A stretch of 64,000 nt of DNA from Polaromonas sp. (GTDB lineage: Bacteria; Pseudomonadota; Gammaproteobacteria; Burkholderiales; Burkholderiaceae_C), in NCBI RefSeq assembly GCF_010365105.1, contig NZ_JAAFGZ010000025.1:1-64000 (forward strand), read 5' to 3'. The translations under genes were made by a program, and so were the position numbers. Below the pieces are notes generated by a model, which searched no databases, was not told the origin of the DNA, and worked only from the letters and a program-made list of their open reading frames with translations. The number at the start of each line of letters is the position of its first letter. Position 1 is the stretch's first letter. This document shows positions 25,985 through 36,314 of this stretch, piece by piece.

Positions 25985-28036
25985 ATGGATATCACCCAGT
26001 TTTACCAGACCTTTTTTGAAGAAGCCGACGAACTGCTGGCGGAAATGGAGCAGCTGCTTTTGGGGCTTGACCTTCAGGCGCCCGACAGTGAAGACCTGAA
26101 CGCCGTGTTTCGCGCGGCGCATTCGATCAAGGGCGGCGCCGCCACCTTCGGCTTTGTGGCGCTGACCGATACCACCCACCTGTTGGAGAACCTGCTGGAC
26201 CGCGCCCGGCATGGCGAGCTGACGCTGAGTACCAAGATGATGGATGTTTTTTTGGAGACCAAGGACGTGTTGCAAAAAGAATTGAGCGCTTACCGCGAGG
26301 GCAAGGAACCCGAGCCGCAAATGGTCGAGCAGATTTGCGCCGTGCTGCGCCAGCTGGCGCTTGAGGCCAATGCCGCTGCTTCGCCCGTGCTTTCGGCGGC
26401 GCCCGCCATAAAAGCGCTGGCACCCGCTCCTGCACCGGTTCCCGCTGCCCTGGCGCGGGACGAGGGCAGCCCGCCAGCCGTTCCCACGCTGAAGGTCCGC
26501 TTTACCAAGGTTTCGGACCATGACCAGAAACTGCTGGCCGAGGAAATGGCCAACCTGGGGACTGTGCTGGCGCAGACCGCCGAGGCCGACAGCCTGACGC
26601 TGTGGCTGCAAACCGCGTGCGATGCCGATGACCTGGTGGCGGTGAGTTGCTTCATTGTGGAAACCGAACAGATTGAAATCAGCACCGCAACGCCCTCAGA
26701 GGTGTCGGAACCGCAGCCGCAGCCGGAACATCCGGACCAGCCTGGCCAGCCGGAAAGCCCGGCCGTCCTTGCTGACGTGGCGGCTACGCAACCCGCGCTG
26801 CTGCCGGGCGCCGTTCCCGGGACGGCTGCAGCCGCGCCAGCCGCCGCCGGCCAGGCCAGGGAATCCAATTCCATCCGGGTCGATGTCGAAAAGGTGGACC
26901 AGATCATCAACCTCGTCGGCGAACTCGTGATCACCCAGTCGATGCTGACGCAAACCGCGTCCACGCTGGATCCGGTGCTGCACGAGCGCCTGCTCAGCGG
27001 CCTGGGCCACCTGGAACGCAATGCGCGCGACCTGCAGGAATCGGTCATGTCGATCCGCATGATGCCGATGGATTATGTGTTCAGCCGCTTTCCGCGCCTG
27101 ATACGCGACCTGTCGGCCAAGCTGGGCAAGCAGGTGCAACTGGTCACGGTTGGCAAGGAAACCGAGCTCGACAAAAGCCTGATCGAACGCATCATCGACC
27201 CGATCACCCACCTGGTACGCAACAGCCTGGACCACGGCATCGAAACGCCGGCGCAGCGCACCCTGGCCGGCAAGGACGCGTCGGGCCAGCTGACGCTGTC
27301 GGCGCAGCACCAGGGCGGCAGCATCGTGATCGAGGTCAAGGACGACGGCGGTGGGCTGGCGCGCAACAAGATCCTGGCCAAGGCCCGGCAGCAGGGCATC
27401 GCCATTGCCGAGAACGCGCCTGATGAAGAAGTCTGGCTGCTGATCATGGCGCCTGGTTTTTCAACCGCCGAAGCCGTGACCGATGTCTCGGGCCGGGGCG
27501 TCGGCATGGATGTGGTCAAGCGCAACATCCAGGAAATGGGCGGCCATGTCGAGATTTCCTCGGTGCAGGGCAAGGGCACGACGATCCGGATCGTGCTGCC
27601 GCTGACGCTGGCGATCCTCAATGGCATGTCGGTCAGGATCGGCAATGAAATCTACATCCTGCCGCTGAACTACGTCATCGAGTCGCTGCAGCCCCAGTCT
27701 GCAGACCTGCATGCGATCACTGCCGACGAGCAGGTGCTGCACGTGCGCGGCGAGTACTTGGCGCTGGTCGAGATGCACAAGCTGTTTGGCGTGGCCGGTG
27801 CCGTGCATAACCCGACGCAGGCCATTGTCGTCATCGTGCAGGCTGAGGGAACGCGTTTTGCGCTGCTGGTGGATCAGCTGGTGGGCCAGCACCAGGTGGT
27901 GGTCAAGAACCTGGAAACCAACTACCGCAAGGTGCCGGGGATTTCCGCCGCCACCATACTGGGCGACGGCAATGTGGCGCTGATCATCGACGTGGCGGCG
28001 ATACAGCGCACCCATCGCGAAAAAAAGGCGCGCTGA
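25985..28036 (+). CDS. cheA: Chemotaxis histidine kinase CheA
   Basis: A 683-residue kinase. It has an HPt domain with phospho-acceptor His46 (FRAAHSIKGGA) and Pro/Ala linkers around a P2-like CheY-docking domain (about 165-228). A dimerisation domain starts near 297 (VDQIINLVGELVITQ). The ATPase domain has an N box near 408 (HLVRNSLDHGIE) and G boxes DDGGG and GRGVGMDV near 502. A CheW-like domain runs from about 545. It phosphorylates CheY and CheB in response to receptors such as the one at base 1. No cheW, cheY, cheB, cheR or cheZ follows; the next gene is convergent ndvB, so the rest of the pathway is elsewhere. Confidence 0.96.
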   Translation: MDITQFYQTFFEEADELLAEMEQLLLGLDLQAPDSEDLNAVFRAAHSIKGGAATFGFVALTDTTHLLENLLDRARHGELTLSTKMMDVFLETKDVLQKELSAYREGKEPEPQMVEQICAVLRQLALEANAAASPVLSAAPAIKALAPAPAPVPAALARDEGSPPAVPTLKVRFTKVSDHDQKLLAEEMANLGTVLAQTAEADSLTLWLQTACDADDLVAVSCFIVETEQIEISTATPSEVSEPQPQPEHPDQPGQPESPAVLADVAATQPALLPGAVPGTAAAAPAAAGQARESNSIRVDVEKVDQIINLVGELVITQSMLTQTASTLDPVLHERLLSGLGHLERNARDLQESVMSIRMMPMDYVFSRFPRLIRDLSAKLGKQVQLVTVGKETELDKSLIERIIDPITHLVRNSLDHGIETPAQRTLAGKDASGQLTLSAQHQGGSIVIEVKDDGGGLARNKILAKARQQGIAIAENAPDEEVWLLIMAPGFSTAEAVTDVSGRGVGMDVVKRNIQEMGGHVEISSVQGKGTTIRIVLPLTLAILNGMSVRIGNEIYILPLNYVIESLQPQSADLHAITADEQVLHVRGEYLALVEMHKLFGVAGAVHNPTQAIVVIVQAEGTRFALLVDQLVGQHQVVVKNLETNYRKVPGISAATILGDGNVALIIDVAAIQRTHREKKAR

Positions 28037-28052
28037 ACCTTCACCCCCTTGC

Positions 28053-28118
28053 AAGCATGAAATATGCCTTTTCCGCATGCTGCGCATGGGGTAATAGCTA
28101 TTTTATTGATAGCAATCA
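28053..28118 (-). repeat. Dispersed palindromic repeat, copy 4 (overlaps ndvB stop)
   Basis: Read on the minus strand it is TTGCTATCAATAAAATAGCT, then ATTACCCCATGCGCAGCATGCGG in pieces, ending GGCATATTTC. It lies between convergent cheA and ndvB. The first bases of the repeat encode the last ndvB residues (Cys-Tyr-Gln) and its TAA stop at 28103-28105. The core has inverted arms GCTAT...ATAGC. Confidence 0.65.
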
Positions 28119-31100
28119 GGTAATGCCAGCGCTGTGTTGCCACGGACCAGCAACACGGCCTTTGCGGGCAGCGTGTCCAGCCGGGTCCATTCGCCCCAAG
28201 ACAGTTGCCTGTCTACCTCCAGCGGCGTGGCGCCTGCCGGTTCACGCTTCCAGCGCACAGTGATGTCGTGACCCTGGAGTTGCAGACGCAGCTCGACTTC
28301 CGGCCAGTGCGCGGGCAGGCGCGGCGACAGCGACAGGCGACCGGGCTGCACTGCCAGGCCGAGCAGCGTTTCAAGCCCCGCCCGGTAGAGCCAGGCCGCC
28401 GATCCGGTGTACCAGCTCCAGCCGCCCCGGCCCACATACGGTTCGGCGCTGTAGACGTCGCCGGCCACCACATACGGCTCCAGTTCATAGGCCGGGCCGC
28501 GTCCGGGATGCGCGCTGCGGTGGGCCGGGCTCAGGTCCTCGAAGCTGCGCCAGGCGCCTTCCACGTCGCCCGTCAGCGCCTGCGCCATCAGTGCCCAGAC
28601 CCCGGCATGCGTGTACTGACCGCCGTTCTCGCGCACGCCCGGCGGATAGGCCTGGATATAGCCGGGGTTGTTGGCCGAGTCGCGGAACGGGGGATCGAGC
28701 AGGCGCAGCAGGCCGGCCTTTTCGTCGATCAGCTGGTTGTTCAGTGCCAGCATGGCCGAGCGGATGAAGGCCGGGGTCGAGGCACCCGACAGCACGGCCC
28801 AGGCCTGCGCGATCAGGTCGATGCGGCATTCGGCATTGGCGTCCGAACCAAGCGGCGCACCGTTGTCAAAAAAGGCGCGGCGGAACCAGGCGCCGTCCCA
28901 GCCGGCGTCGTGCAGCGCGGCGATCCAGCCGGTGCGCGCCTCCCGCCAGCGCTGCGCGCGCGCAGTGTCGCCGCGTTGCGCGGCCACCGGCGCAAAGCCC
29001 TCGACCACGCTGCACAAAAACCAGCCCAGCCAGACCGACTCGCCGCGCCCCTCATGGCCGACGCGGTTCATGCCGTCGTTCCAGTCGCCGGTGCCCATCA
29101 GGGGCAGGCCGTGCGCGCCCACCGCCAGGCTGTGGTCGATGGTGCGGGCGCAGTGCTCATAGATGCTCGCCGACTGATCGCTGATTTGCGGCGCGTAGTA
29201 GGCGTCTTCGGCTCCGTCGGGAATCGGCGGCCCGTCGATGAAGGCCACGTCCTCGTCCAGCAGGCTGGCGTCTCCCGTGACTTGCAGGTAATGCGTACAG
29301 GCATACGGCAGCCAGAGCAGGTCGTCCGAAAAATGGGTGCGCACGCCTTCGCCGCCGGGCGCGTGCCACCAGTGCTGCACGTCGCCTTCGGGAAACTGGC
29401 GCGAAGCACTGAGCATGATCTGGGCGCGCAGCCGCGCCGGGTCGGCCAGCGCCAGCGCCATCGAATCCTGCAACTGGTCGCGAAAACCCGAGGCGCCGCC
29501 CGCCTGGTAAAAGCCGGCCTTGGACCACAGACGGCACACCACCGTCTGGTAGAGCAGCCAGTGGTTCATCAACGCATCGAACCTGGCGTCGGGTGTACTG
29601 ACCTGCACCTTGCCGAGCAGGCCTGACCAGGCGGCCTTGACACCGGCCAGGGCCTCGGTGCAGGCCTGTGGCGTCCACCGCGCGGCCATCTGCTCTGCTT
29701 CAGAACCATCAGCGGCATGGCCGAGGATGAAGCTGAACGCCAGTTCTTCGTTGCCAGCGAGCAAAAATTCGCTGGCCAGGCAGGCGCAGGGGTCGCAACC
29801 GGTGCCACTCTGGCCGGCCAGGGTGTCGGGCAGGAACAACCGGCCCAGCGTATCAAAAAACTCTCCCCTGTCGCAGGTCCATTGCGCGTCGCCAGAGGCG
29901 CCTGCCATGGCCAGAAACACCGTGCTGCCGCCATAGCCGTCCCGGGTTTCCTGCTGCCGGGCCATCACCGCCGCCTGAGCGGGAGCCTTCCAGGTTTCCA
30001 GCGTGCGCCGGCGGCCGCGAGCGTCGCCCATCTGCCATTCGACCATGGCCACGGCGCGCAGGCGCCTGCGCGCGCCGCCGTCCAGCCGCACCTTGACCTG
30101 AACAATCTTGGCGGCGGCCTGCATGTCGGCGAAGAAGGTGGTTTCCACCTGAAGCCCGTCCTGCACGCCATGAAACACCGAATAGCCCTGGCCATGGCGT
30201 ACGCGCCAGCGGCTGTCGCTGGCTGCCAGCCTGGAGGGCGCCAGCGGGAACACCTGGCCGCTGTCGATGTCCTGCAGCAGCCAGTGCTCGAACGCCGGGT
30301 CGCTGACCGGGTCGTTCGACCACGGCGTGAGCTGGTGCATGCGGCTGTTGCCGGCCCAGCTCATGCCGCTGCCGGTTTCCGACACCTGAAAGCCGAATTC
30401 GGGATTGGCGATGACATTGACCCAGGGGCGCGGCAGGGACTGGCCGCCCTGCAGGTCAAACCAGAATTCGCCGCTGGCCGGGTCGAACTGGCCGATCCCT
30501 TGCGGCACGGGTGCAGGCGCCGGCATGCCGTTGGCCGGAGCTGTGTCTGGCCGGCCCGAAAGCAGCGTTCCGTTGGCCAGGCTGGCCTGTTGCGCCGGCC
30601 AGACGCCGACGCGCAGGGCGGCTACCTGCGCTTCCAGTCCCCGGCCGTCGGCCGTCAGCACCACCCGCGCCAGTCCGGCCAATGCGGCCTTCTCGGCGGC
30701 GGAGGTTTCAGGGTCGCGCAGCAGGTGAAAGCTTGATGTCAGCTCGGAACCCTTGGAAAAGCTGTTCTGCACATGCTGCATCAGCCGGTCTCGCATCGCC
30801 AGGATGTCGCGCTGCAAGGGCATGAGGTAGGAATTGGGCTCGCTGTTGAGCACCACCAGGTCAACCGCCAGGCCGCCGAAGGTCCACCAGGGCTGGGCGC
30901 GCAGCAAGGCATCGACCATGGGCAGCCCGCTGGCGGCCTGGATGCGCACCAGCAGGATGGGTTTGTCGCCCGAAATGCCAAAGCGCCACAGCTGGCGCTG
31001 GTCCAGCGGCCCGGCCACGGCATTCAGCCGGGGCGTGCTGTACATCAGGGCAGTCGTCAGGTCCTGCACCGCCAGGTGTTCTTCGGGCGTCAGGGTCAGG

Positions 31101-34100
31101 TCGCGCAGCCGGACCTGCGCCAGCGTGGCCGCCATCTGGGTGGCCCGCACGATGTGCATGGGCTGCAGGTATTTGTCGATGCGCGCGATCAGTTCGTCTT
31201 CCGTCTGCGCTGCCGCCGTGGCAAAGGTCAGGCGGGCCACGGCACCTGGCGCCAGCCGCAAGGTCAGGCGCAGGCTGGCCACCGGGTCCAGGCCGTTGAT
31301 CGGGTTGCCGTCGGCGTCCGTCGGCTGCCTGCCCATGGCGGGCCGGTGCTGCGGCTGGTGGCGCCCGGCGAAAATCCTGCGGTCGGCAATGCAATCGACC
31401 GACAGCAGCTCGGCATCGGCCTCGGCCAGGAAATGCGCCACCGCCATTTGCGGGTCGCCATGCAGGCGCGGCATGCGCTTGAGCAGCAGGGCTCGCCACT
31501 GCGGCTCCCAGCGGGTCTGCACGAAGAGGTTGGAAAACGCCGGATGGGCTTCGTCCGCGCGCGGGTCAGCCAGCACTGCCTCAAAGCACGACACCAGTTC
31601 GACGACGCGCGCGGTCCGGCCGGTGTTGTGCAGTTGCACGGTGCGCAGTTCGGTGTCGTCCTCGGGGCTGACCAGCACGTTGATGCTGGTGTTAAAACTT
31701 TCGCCCTGTGCATCGAACTGCACCCGGTCTGCCATGAAGCGCGCCTGATAACGCCAGCCAGGCAGGGGCGCCGGCGCCGCGGTCAGCGATCCGGCGCCTT
31801 CGTTGCCGCCCAGGTTCAGGTAGAAAAAGCAACCCTGGCTGTCGCGCAGCAGGTCGTCGCGCCAGCGGCTGATGTTGCGGCCCTGCCAGCGGCTGACGCC
31901 CGCGCCGCTGGCGCGAAGGGCCACGTTGTAGCGCCCGTTGGACAGCAGGTGGGTCGGTTTCCAGCCGAGCTGCACCGGGTTGACGTCGCGTGAGTGGAAT
32001 ACCGGTGCGCTGCTGTGCGCGTCCAGCATGGGCGGCTGGCGCGGGCTGGCGGTCTCAATGATCTGGCGCGGCGTGCGTTCATGCAGCAGGGATTCATGCG
32101 CGGCCACCTGGGGCTCGGCACAGAACCAGCGCCGGGGCGCATCCAGGCACAGTACATTGCACAGCGCCACCAGCGACATGCCCTGGTGGTGCGCCATGAA
32201 GGTCTGGACAATGCTGAAGGCCTGCCTTTCAGGCTGGCGCGAGGCGGTGAAGTCGAGCGCTTCGAACATCCCGAGTTCGCCGCGCGCGCCCAGCGTTTCA
32301 AGCCGCCGCAAATTGGCTGCGGATGCGGCGGGCTCAAACAACGTGGCCAGCAGGGTCGCATAAGGCGCCACCACCCTGTCGGTCAGCGGCGTGCGGCGCA
32401 TCGCCAGGCGGGGAACGCCAAAGGGCGAATACTGGTAGGCCAGCGAATGGTCCTGGGCAAAATAAGCCGATTCCGAAACGCCCCAGGGCATCAGCTGCTG
32501 CCGGCCGAATTCGCGCTGCGCGGCAATGGCCGATCGCGCCATGGTCTGCAGCAGTCCCCCGGCAGGCTCGTGCATCAGCAGCGACGGCATCAGGTATTCA
32601 AACATCGAGCCCGACCAGGAAGCCAGCCCGGGCGCACCGCCCACCGACAGAAAGGGCCGGCCCAGTGCGCTCCAGTGGCGCTTGGGCACATCGCCCTTGG
32701 CGATCGCCAGAAAGCTGGTCAGCCGCGACTCGGACGCCAGCAAGTCGTAGTAACTGATGTCCAGCGCCTGGTCGTCAACCCGCAAGCCGATGTGGAACAG
32801 GCGGCGCTTGGGGTCATACAGGCCCTTGAAATCCATGGCTTCGTACAGGCTGGCGCAGCGGCCGGCCAGGCCGCGCAGCGCTGCCTGTGTCTGTGCTTGA
32901 TCGTCATCAGGGTCTTGCTTCTCGCCCTGCTGCGCCAGCTGCCGGCACGCCTGGCCCACGGCCAGCAGCATGCCGGCCAGGTTTCCGCTGTCAACGGACG
33001 ACACATAGGCCGGCAAAAGGATTTGCAGCGTGCGCGTGTCATACCAGTTGAACAGGTGGCCATTGTGCTTGGCCAGCTTGTCGATGCTGTCCAGCGATGC
33101 CTGCAGGCGCCGGATGACTTCAGGGGTCGAGATCCAGCCAAATTCGCGCGCGCAGCAGACGGCCAGCAGGTACAGCCCGATGTTGGTGGGCGAGGTACGA
33201 TGCGCCAGCGTCGGGTCGGGAACCAGCTGCAGGTTGTCGGGCGGCAGGTGGTGGTCTTCAGGCCCGACGCAACGCTCGAAAAAGCGCCAGGTATCGCGCG
33301 CCAGCGTCATAAGGTAGCGCTTGTCTGCGGCATACAGCGCATGCTCGGCGCTGGCAGGGCGCGGCTGGCTGGCCCACCATGCGGCAATCGGTGATGCACC
33401 CCAGAAGAGAAACAGGAAGATGCCGGCCCACGAGTGCGCCGCCCACGGTGCCGCCATGGCCAGCGCAGCGCACAGCAGCGACGCTGCGGCATGCTGGTGC
33501 ACAAACACAAAAAGCGCCTTGCGCGACGCCGATTGCGCCTGTGCCGCAGTGGTCCATTCCAACAGCCGGCGGTGGCTGACGCACATGCGCCAGATGGAAC
33601 GCAGCGCCGCATCCAGCAGCAGGAGCGACTGCGCCGGTATCTGGCTGAACTGCCAGACAGCAGCACCCAGGGTGGTGCGCAACTCCGCCCTTCCACGGCT
33701 GAAAAAATGGCGCCAGGCGATGCCGGGGTGGGTTGGCACCAGTCCGGCCAGCGCACCCAGCAGCGGCCCGGCCAGCAGCGCCGCAATGACGGCCAGAAAT
33801 GCGGTGCCCAAGGGCAATGCGCCTGTGAAGATCACCCAGACCAGCAGTGCGAACGCAGCAGGAAAAACAAGCGAGCGGCGCAGGTTGTCGAGCATTTTCC
33901 AGACGCCCAGGGCGTCGATGCCGTACTGCCGGGCATGCCATAGCAGGGGAATCAGCTGCCAGTCGCCGCGCGTCCAGCGGTGCTGGCGCGATGCGGCCAC
34001 GCCGGCATGATGGGGCGCATCCTCGACCATGACCACATCGCTGACGAAGCCGCAGCGTGCCATGCTGCCTTCGAGCAGGTCATGGCTGAGCACTGCTTCA

Positions 34101-36310
34101 TCGGGCAGGCGGCGGTCCAGCACGGCATGCAGCGCGCTGACATGCAGCAGGCCCTTGCCGCTGAAACTTCCGGTGCCGAACAGGTCCTGGTACACATCTG
34201 AGACGCCACTGCTGTAGGGGTCGATGCCGCACTGGCCGGCAAACAGCCGGTGGTAGGCAGTGTCCTCCAGACGGTCAGGCAGGGGCGTGACCATGCGCGG
34301 CTGCAGGATGCCGTAGCCGCTGACCACGCGGCGCAGGTGGACGTCCACCCGAGGCGCATTCAGCGGATGGGCGGCAATGGCGACCAGTTCGCGCAGCGCG
34401 CCGGGCGGCAGGCCGGTATCGCTGTCCAGCGTGACCACGTAGCGGATGTCACCGGCCAGCCGCAAAGGTGCGGCCAGTGGCAGGAAGCCTTCCATGCTGC
34501 CGGTGGCCAGCAGGCGCATCAGCTGCTCCAGCTTGCCGCGCTTGCGTTCCCAGCCGAGCCAGCGCTGCTGGGTTTCGCACCAGCTGCGCGGCCGGTGAAT
34601 CAGCAGGAAGCGAGGCGGGCTGCCTGCGCCTGCCGGGTAGCGTGCGTTCAGCGTTTCCAGCCGGGACAGCGCATCCTGCAGCAGGCCGTTATCGCCCGGC
34701 AGGCTGGCCTCGGGCGCATCGAGCCAGTCGGAGAGCAGGGCAAACTGGGCTTCGTTTTCCCGATTGGCCAACCAGTGAAATTCCAGCTGCTGCAGCAGTT
34801 CCTCGTTGGCGTGCGTGGAGGTGAGCAGCGTCGGAATCACCACCAGTACCCGGTGTTCGGGCGGAATGCCATACGCAAAGCCGAGGCGCGGCAGTGGCCG
34901 GACTTTCAGCGACTCGGCAATCAGGCGGTGTACCAGAGCCGATGCGGCCTCGAAGGCAGGACCGGCCAGCAGGAAAAGCGCCACCAGGGTCTGCCAGCGG
35001 TGCCCGTCTGCATGGTGCGTGGCCAGCAGCACCGCCAACAGCGTCGCCAGGGTGATGCAGCCGATGTACAGGCTCAGCCGCCAACGTCGCCAGTTCAGGC
35101 GTTGCCGGGCGCGTTGCGCCGGCATGCCCAGGTCGGCTTCCAGCCGGGCACGGCCATCGCCCGTCAGGTAAAAGCCTGCGCATCGCTCGGCGGCGTCCGG
35201 CGCCAGGCTGCCTGGCACCGACAGGGCCGCCGCAACCACCGCCTGGGCCACCTCGTGCTCTGTTTTTTTGCTGTCTCGCGCCAGTTGCTCCATGGCCCGG
35301 GTGATCTGCTGGCGCGTGCTTTCGCTTTCGCCTGCAAAGCCGGGCAGTTGCTGCAATACCTGCAGGGACCGGCTGACCGGCTCGATCAGATCGACCCAGT
35401 CAATCTGGCCAATCACGCGCAGGGTGGTGATGATGTTGCCAACGGTCAGGTTGGACGCAACCTGGGCGCTCTGGCTTTCCAGCATCAGCGCATGACGGTC
35501 AGGGCAGTTCTTCTCGATCCAGCGGAGCACGGCGGATGAGTCGGCTGAAATTTCGGTGGGCAGACGCTGCCACAACTGGGTCTGGTAGCTGCGCTGCACC
35601 CCGCGTTGGCGCATCAGGCTGTTGACGGTGTCCAGGTCCGCTTCGTCCAGCCCTTGACCGCTGTCCCAGACTGCATGGGCGACTTCGCGCGCCATTTTGC
35701 TGCGTGCAATGTCGTCCGCCATGCGGCGAAGGTTTTCCAGCAGCACGACGCGAAGCGTCGTCGGCAGGGCCCACAGTTCGCTCAGGCGCAATTCGCTGCA
35801 GCGCTGGTAGGCATTCAGGAAGGCGGTGAACACTTCCGGATTCAGTACGCTGTCGGTGTGCGCCACGTAAGCCCAGGCTATGCCATAGACGCGCGGCAGT
35901 CCACGCAGCGGCGGCGCAGCCAGCTTGGGCAGCCTGGCATAGAAGCGGCGCGGCACGCCTTCGCGGATTTGCTGCAGTTGCGCTTCGATCAGCGGGAAAT
36001 TGTCCAGCAGCCATTCGGCCGCCGGGGTGGTGTAATGGCCACTGTGCGAGGTCAGCGCGACATAGTCGTAGGCAATGCGCAGCGCCGCCAGGTTTTCATC
36101 GACGCGCGGAAAGAAGGGGGTGTGGCGCAGCGACTGCGCATCGGTTTCGACAACCTGCGCCTGCGCCAGGCTGCAGCCATGTTCTTCAAAGCGCTGGATG
36201 CCGAACAGTTCCGCCCTGATAGGGGGTTCGGCAGATCCTTCCTGCGACAGCAGGAGTTCTCGGGCATGGGGGCTGAGCGTTGCAAGCCGGTCCAGGACGG
36301 CAGGATTCAC
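28103..36310 (-). CDS. ndvB: Cyclic beta-1,2-glucan synthase (NdvB/Cgs)
   Basis: A giant 2735-residue inner-membrane enzyme (Rhizobium/Brucella relatives about 2800). It initiates, elongates and cyclises periplasmic beta-1,2-glucan from UDP-glucose, aiding low-osmolarity adaptation. Predicted membrane pairs lie near residues 410-462, 810-850 and 937-983. A GT84-type transferase region has TLDSDTG near 628 and QHRWTRGDW near 778 (QxxRW motif). The C-terminal GH94-type phosphorylase region has GDWNDGMNRVG near 2410. It starts at GTG 36310, with GAGGAG immediately before it and a small gene ending four bases upstream, implying coupling. The final codons and stop come from a dispersed repeat. Confidence 0.93.
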   Translation of the reverse strand: MNPAVLDRLATLSPHARELLLSQEGSAEPPIRAELFGIQRFEEHGCSLAQAQVVETDAQSLRHTPFFPRVDENLAALRIAYDYVALTSHSGHYTTPAAEWLLDNFPLIEAQLQQIREGVPRRFYARLPKLAAPPLRGLPRVYGIAWAYVAHTDSVLNPEVFTAFLNAYQRCSELRLSELWALPTTLRVVLLENLRRMADDIARSKMAREVAHAVWDSGQGLDEADLDTVNSLMRQRGVQRSYQTQLWQRLPTEISADSSAVLRWIEKNCPDRHALMLESQSAQVASNLTVGNIITTLRVIGQIDWVDLIEPVSRSLQVLQQLPGFAGESESTRQQITRAMEQLARDSKKTEHEVAQAVVAAALSVPGSLAPDAAERCAGFYLTGDGRARLEADLGMPAQRARQRLNWRRWRLSLYIGCITLATLLAVLLATHHADGHRWQTLVALFLLAGPAFEAASALVHRLIAESLKVRPLPRLGFAYGIPPEHRVLVVIPTLLTSTHANEELLQQLEFHWLANRENEAQFALLSDWLDAPEASLPGDNGLLQDALSRLETLNARYPAGAGSPPRFLLIHRPRSWCETQQRWLGWERKRGKLEQLMRLLATGSMEGFLPLAAPLRLAGDIRYVVTLDSDTGLPPGALRELVAIAAHPLNAPRVDVHLRRVVSGYGILQPRMVTPLPDRLEDTAYHRLFAGQCGIDPYSSGVSDVYQDLFGTGSFSGKGLLHVSALHAVLDRRLPDEAVLSHDLLEGSMARCGFVSDVVMVEDAPHHAGVAASRQHRWTRGDWQLIPLLWHARQYGIDALGVWKMLDNLRRSLVFPAAFALLVWVIFTGALPLGTAFLAVIAALLAGPLLGALAGLVPTHPGIAWRHFFSRGRAELRTTLGAAVWQFSQIPAQSLLLLDAALRSIWRMCVSHRRLLEWTTAAQAQSASRKALFVFVHQHAAASLLCAALAMAAPWAAHSWAGIFLFLFWGASPIAAWWASQPRPASAEHALYAADKRYLMTLARDTWRFFERCVGPEDHHLPPDNLQLVPDPTLAHRTSPTNIGLYLLAVCCAREFGWISTPEVIRRLQASLDSIDKLAKHNGHLFNWYDTRTLQILLPAYVSSVDSGNLAGMLLAVGQACRQLAQQGEKQDPDDDQAQTQAALRGLAGRCASLYEAMDFKGLYDPKRRLFHIGLRVDDQALDISYYDLLASESRLTSFLAIAKGDVPKRHWSALGRPFLSVGGAPGLASWSGSMFEYLMPSLLMHEPAGGLLQTMARSAIAAQREFGRQQLMPWGVSESAYFAQDHSLAYQYSPFGVPRLAMRRTPLTDRVVAPYATLLATLFEPAASAANLRRLETLGARGELGMFEALDFTASRQPERQAFSIVQTFMAHHQGMSLVALCNVLCLDAPRRWFCAEPQVAAHESLLHERTPRQIIETASPRQPPMLDAHSSAPVFHSRDVNPVQLGWKPTHLLSNGRYNVALRASGAGVSRWQGRNISRWRDDLLRDSQGCFFYLNLGGNEGAGSLTAAPAPLPGWRYQARFMADRVQFDAQGESFNTSINVLVSPEDDTELRTVQLHNTGRTARVVELVSCFEAVLADPRADEAHPAFSNLFVQTRWEPQWRALLLKRMPRLHGDPQMAVAHFLAEADAELLSVDCIADRRIFAGRHQPQHRPAMGRQPTDADGNPINGLDPVASLRLTLRLAPGAVARLTFATAAAQTEDELIARIDKYLQPMHIVRATQMAATLAQVRLRDLTLTPEEHLAVQDLTTALMYSTPRLNAVAGPLDQRQLWRFGISGDKPILLVRIQAASGLPMVDALLRAQPWWTFGGLAVDLVVLNSEPNSYLMPLQRDILAMRDRLMQHVQNSFSKGSELTSSFHLLRDPETSAAEKAALAGLARVVLTADGRGLEAQVAALRVGVWPAQQASLANGTLLSGRPDTAPANGMPAPAPVPQGIGQFDPASGEFWFDLQGGQSLPRPWVNVIANPEFGFQVSETGSGMSWAGNSRMHQLTPWSNDPVSDPAFEHWLLQDIDSGQVFPLAPSRLAASDSRWRVRHGQGYSVFHGVQDGLQVETTFFADMQAAAKIVQVKVRLDGGARRRLRAVAMVEWQMGDARGRRRTLETWKAPAQAAVMARQQETRDGYGGSTVFLAMAGASGDAQWTCDRGEFFDTLGRLFLPDTLAGQSGTGCDPCACLASEFLLAGNEELAFSFILGHAADGSEAEQMAARWTPQACTEALAGVKAAWSGLLGKVQVSTPDARFDALMNHWLLYQTVVCRLWSKAGFYQAGGASGFRDQLQDSMALALADPARLRAQIMLSASRQFPEGDVQHWWHAPGGEGVRTHFSDDLLWLPYACTHYLQVTGDASLLDEDVAFIDGPPIPDGAEDAYYAPQISDQSASIYEHCARTIDHSLAVGAHGLPLMGTGDWNDGMNRVGHEGRGESVWLGWFLCSVVEGFAPVAAQRGDTARAQRWREARTGWIAALHDAGWDGAWFRRAFFDNGAPLGSDANAECRIDLIAQAWAVLSGASTPAFIRSAMLALNNQLIDEKAGLLRLLDPPFRDSANNPGYIQAYPPGVRENGGQYTHAGVWALMAQALTGDVEGAWRSFEDLSPAHRSAHPGRGPAYELEPYVVAGDVYSAEPYVGRGGWSWYTGSAAWLYRAGLETLLGLAVQPGRLSLSPRLPAHWPEVELRLQLQGHDITVRWKREPAGATPLEVDRQLSWGEWTRLDTLPAKAVLLVRGNTALALPDCYQ

Positions 36311-36314
36311 CTCC

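Noticed and set aside
28205..29626. Plus-strand frames opposite ndvB (also 30773-31993, 31994-33394 and 34250-35539)
   Set aside because: All lie wholly antisense to a well-supported gene and have no motifs.
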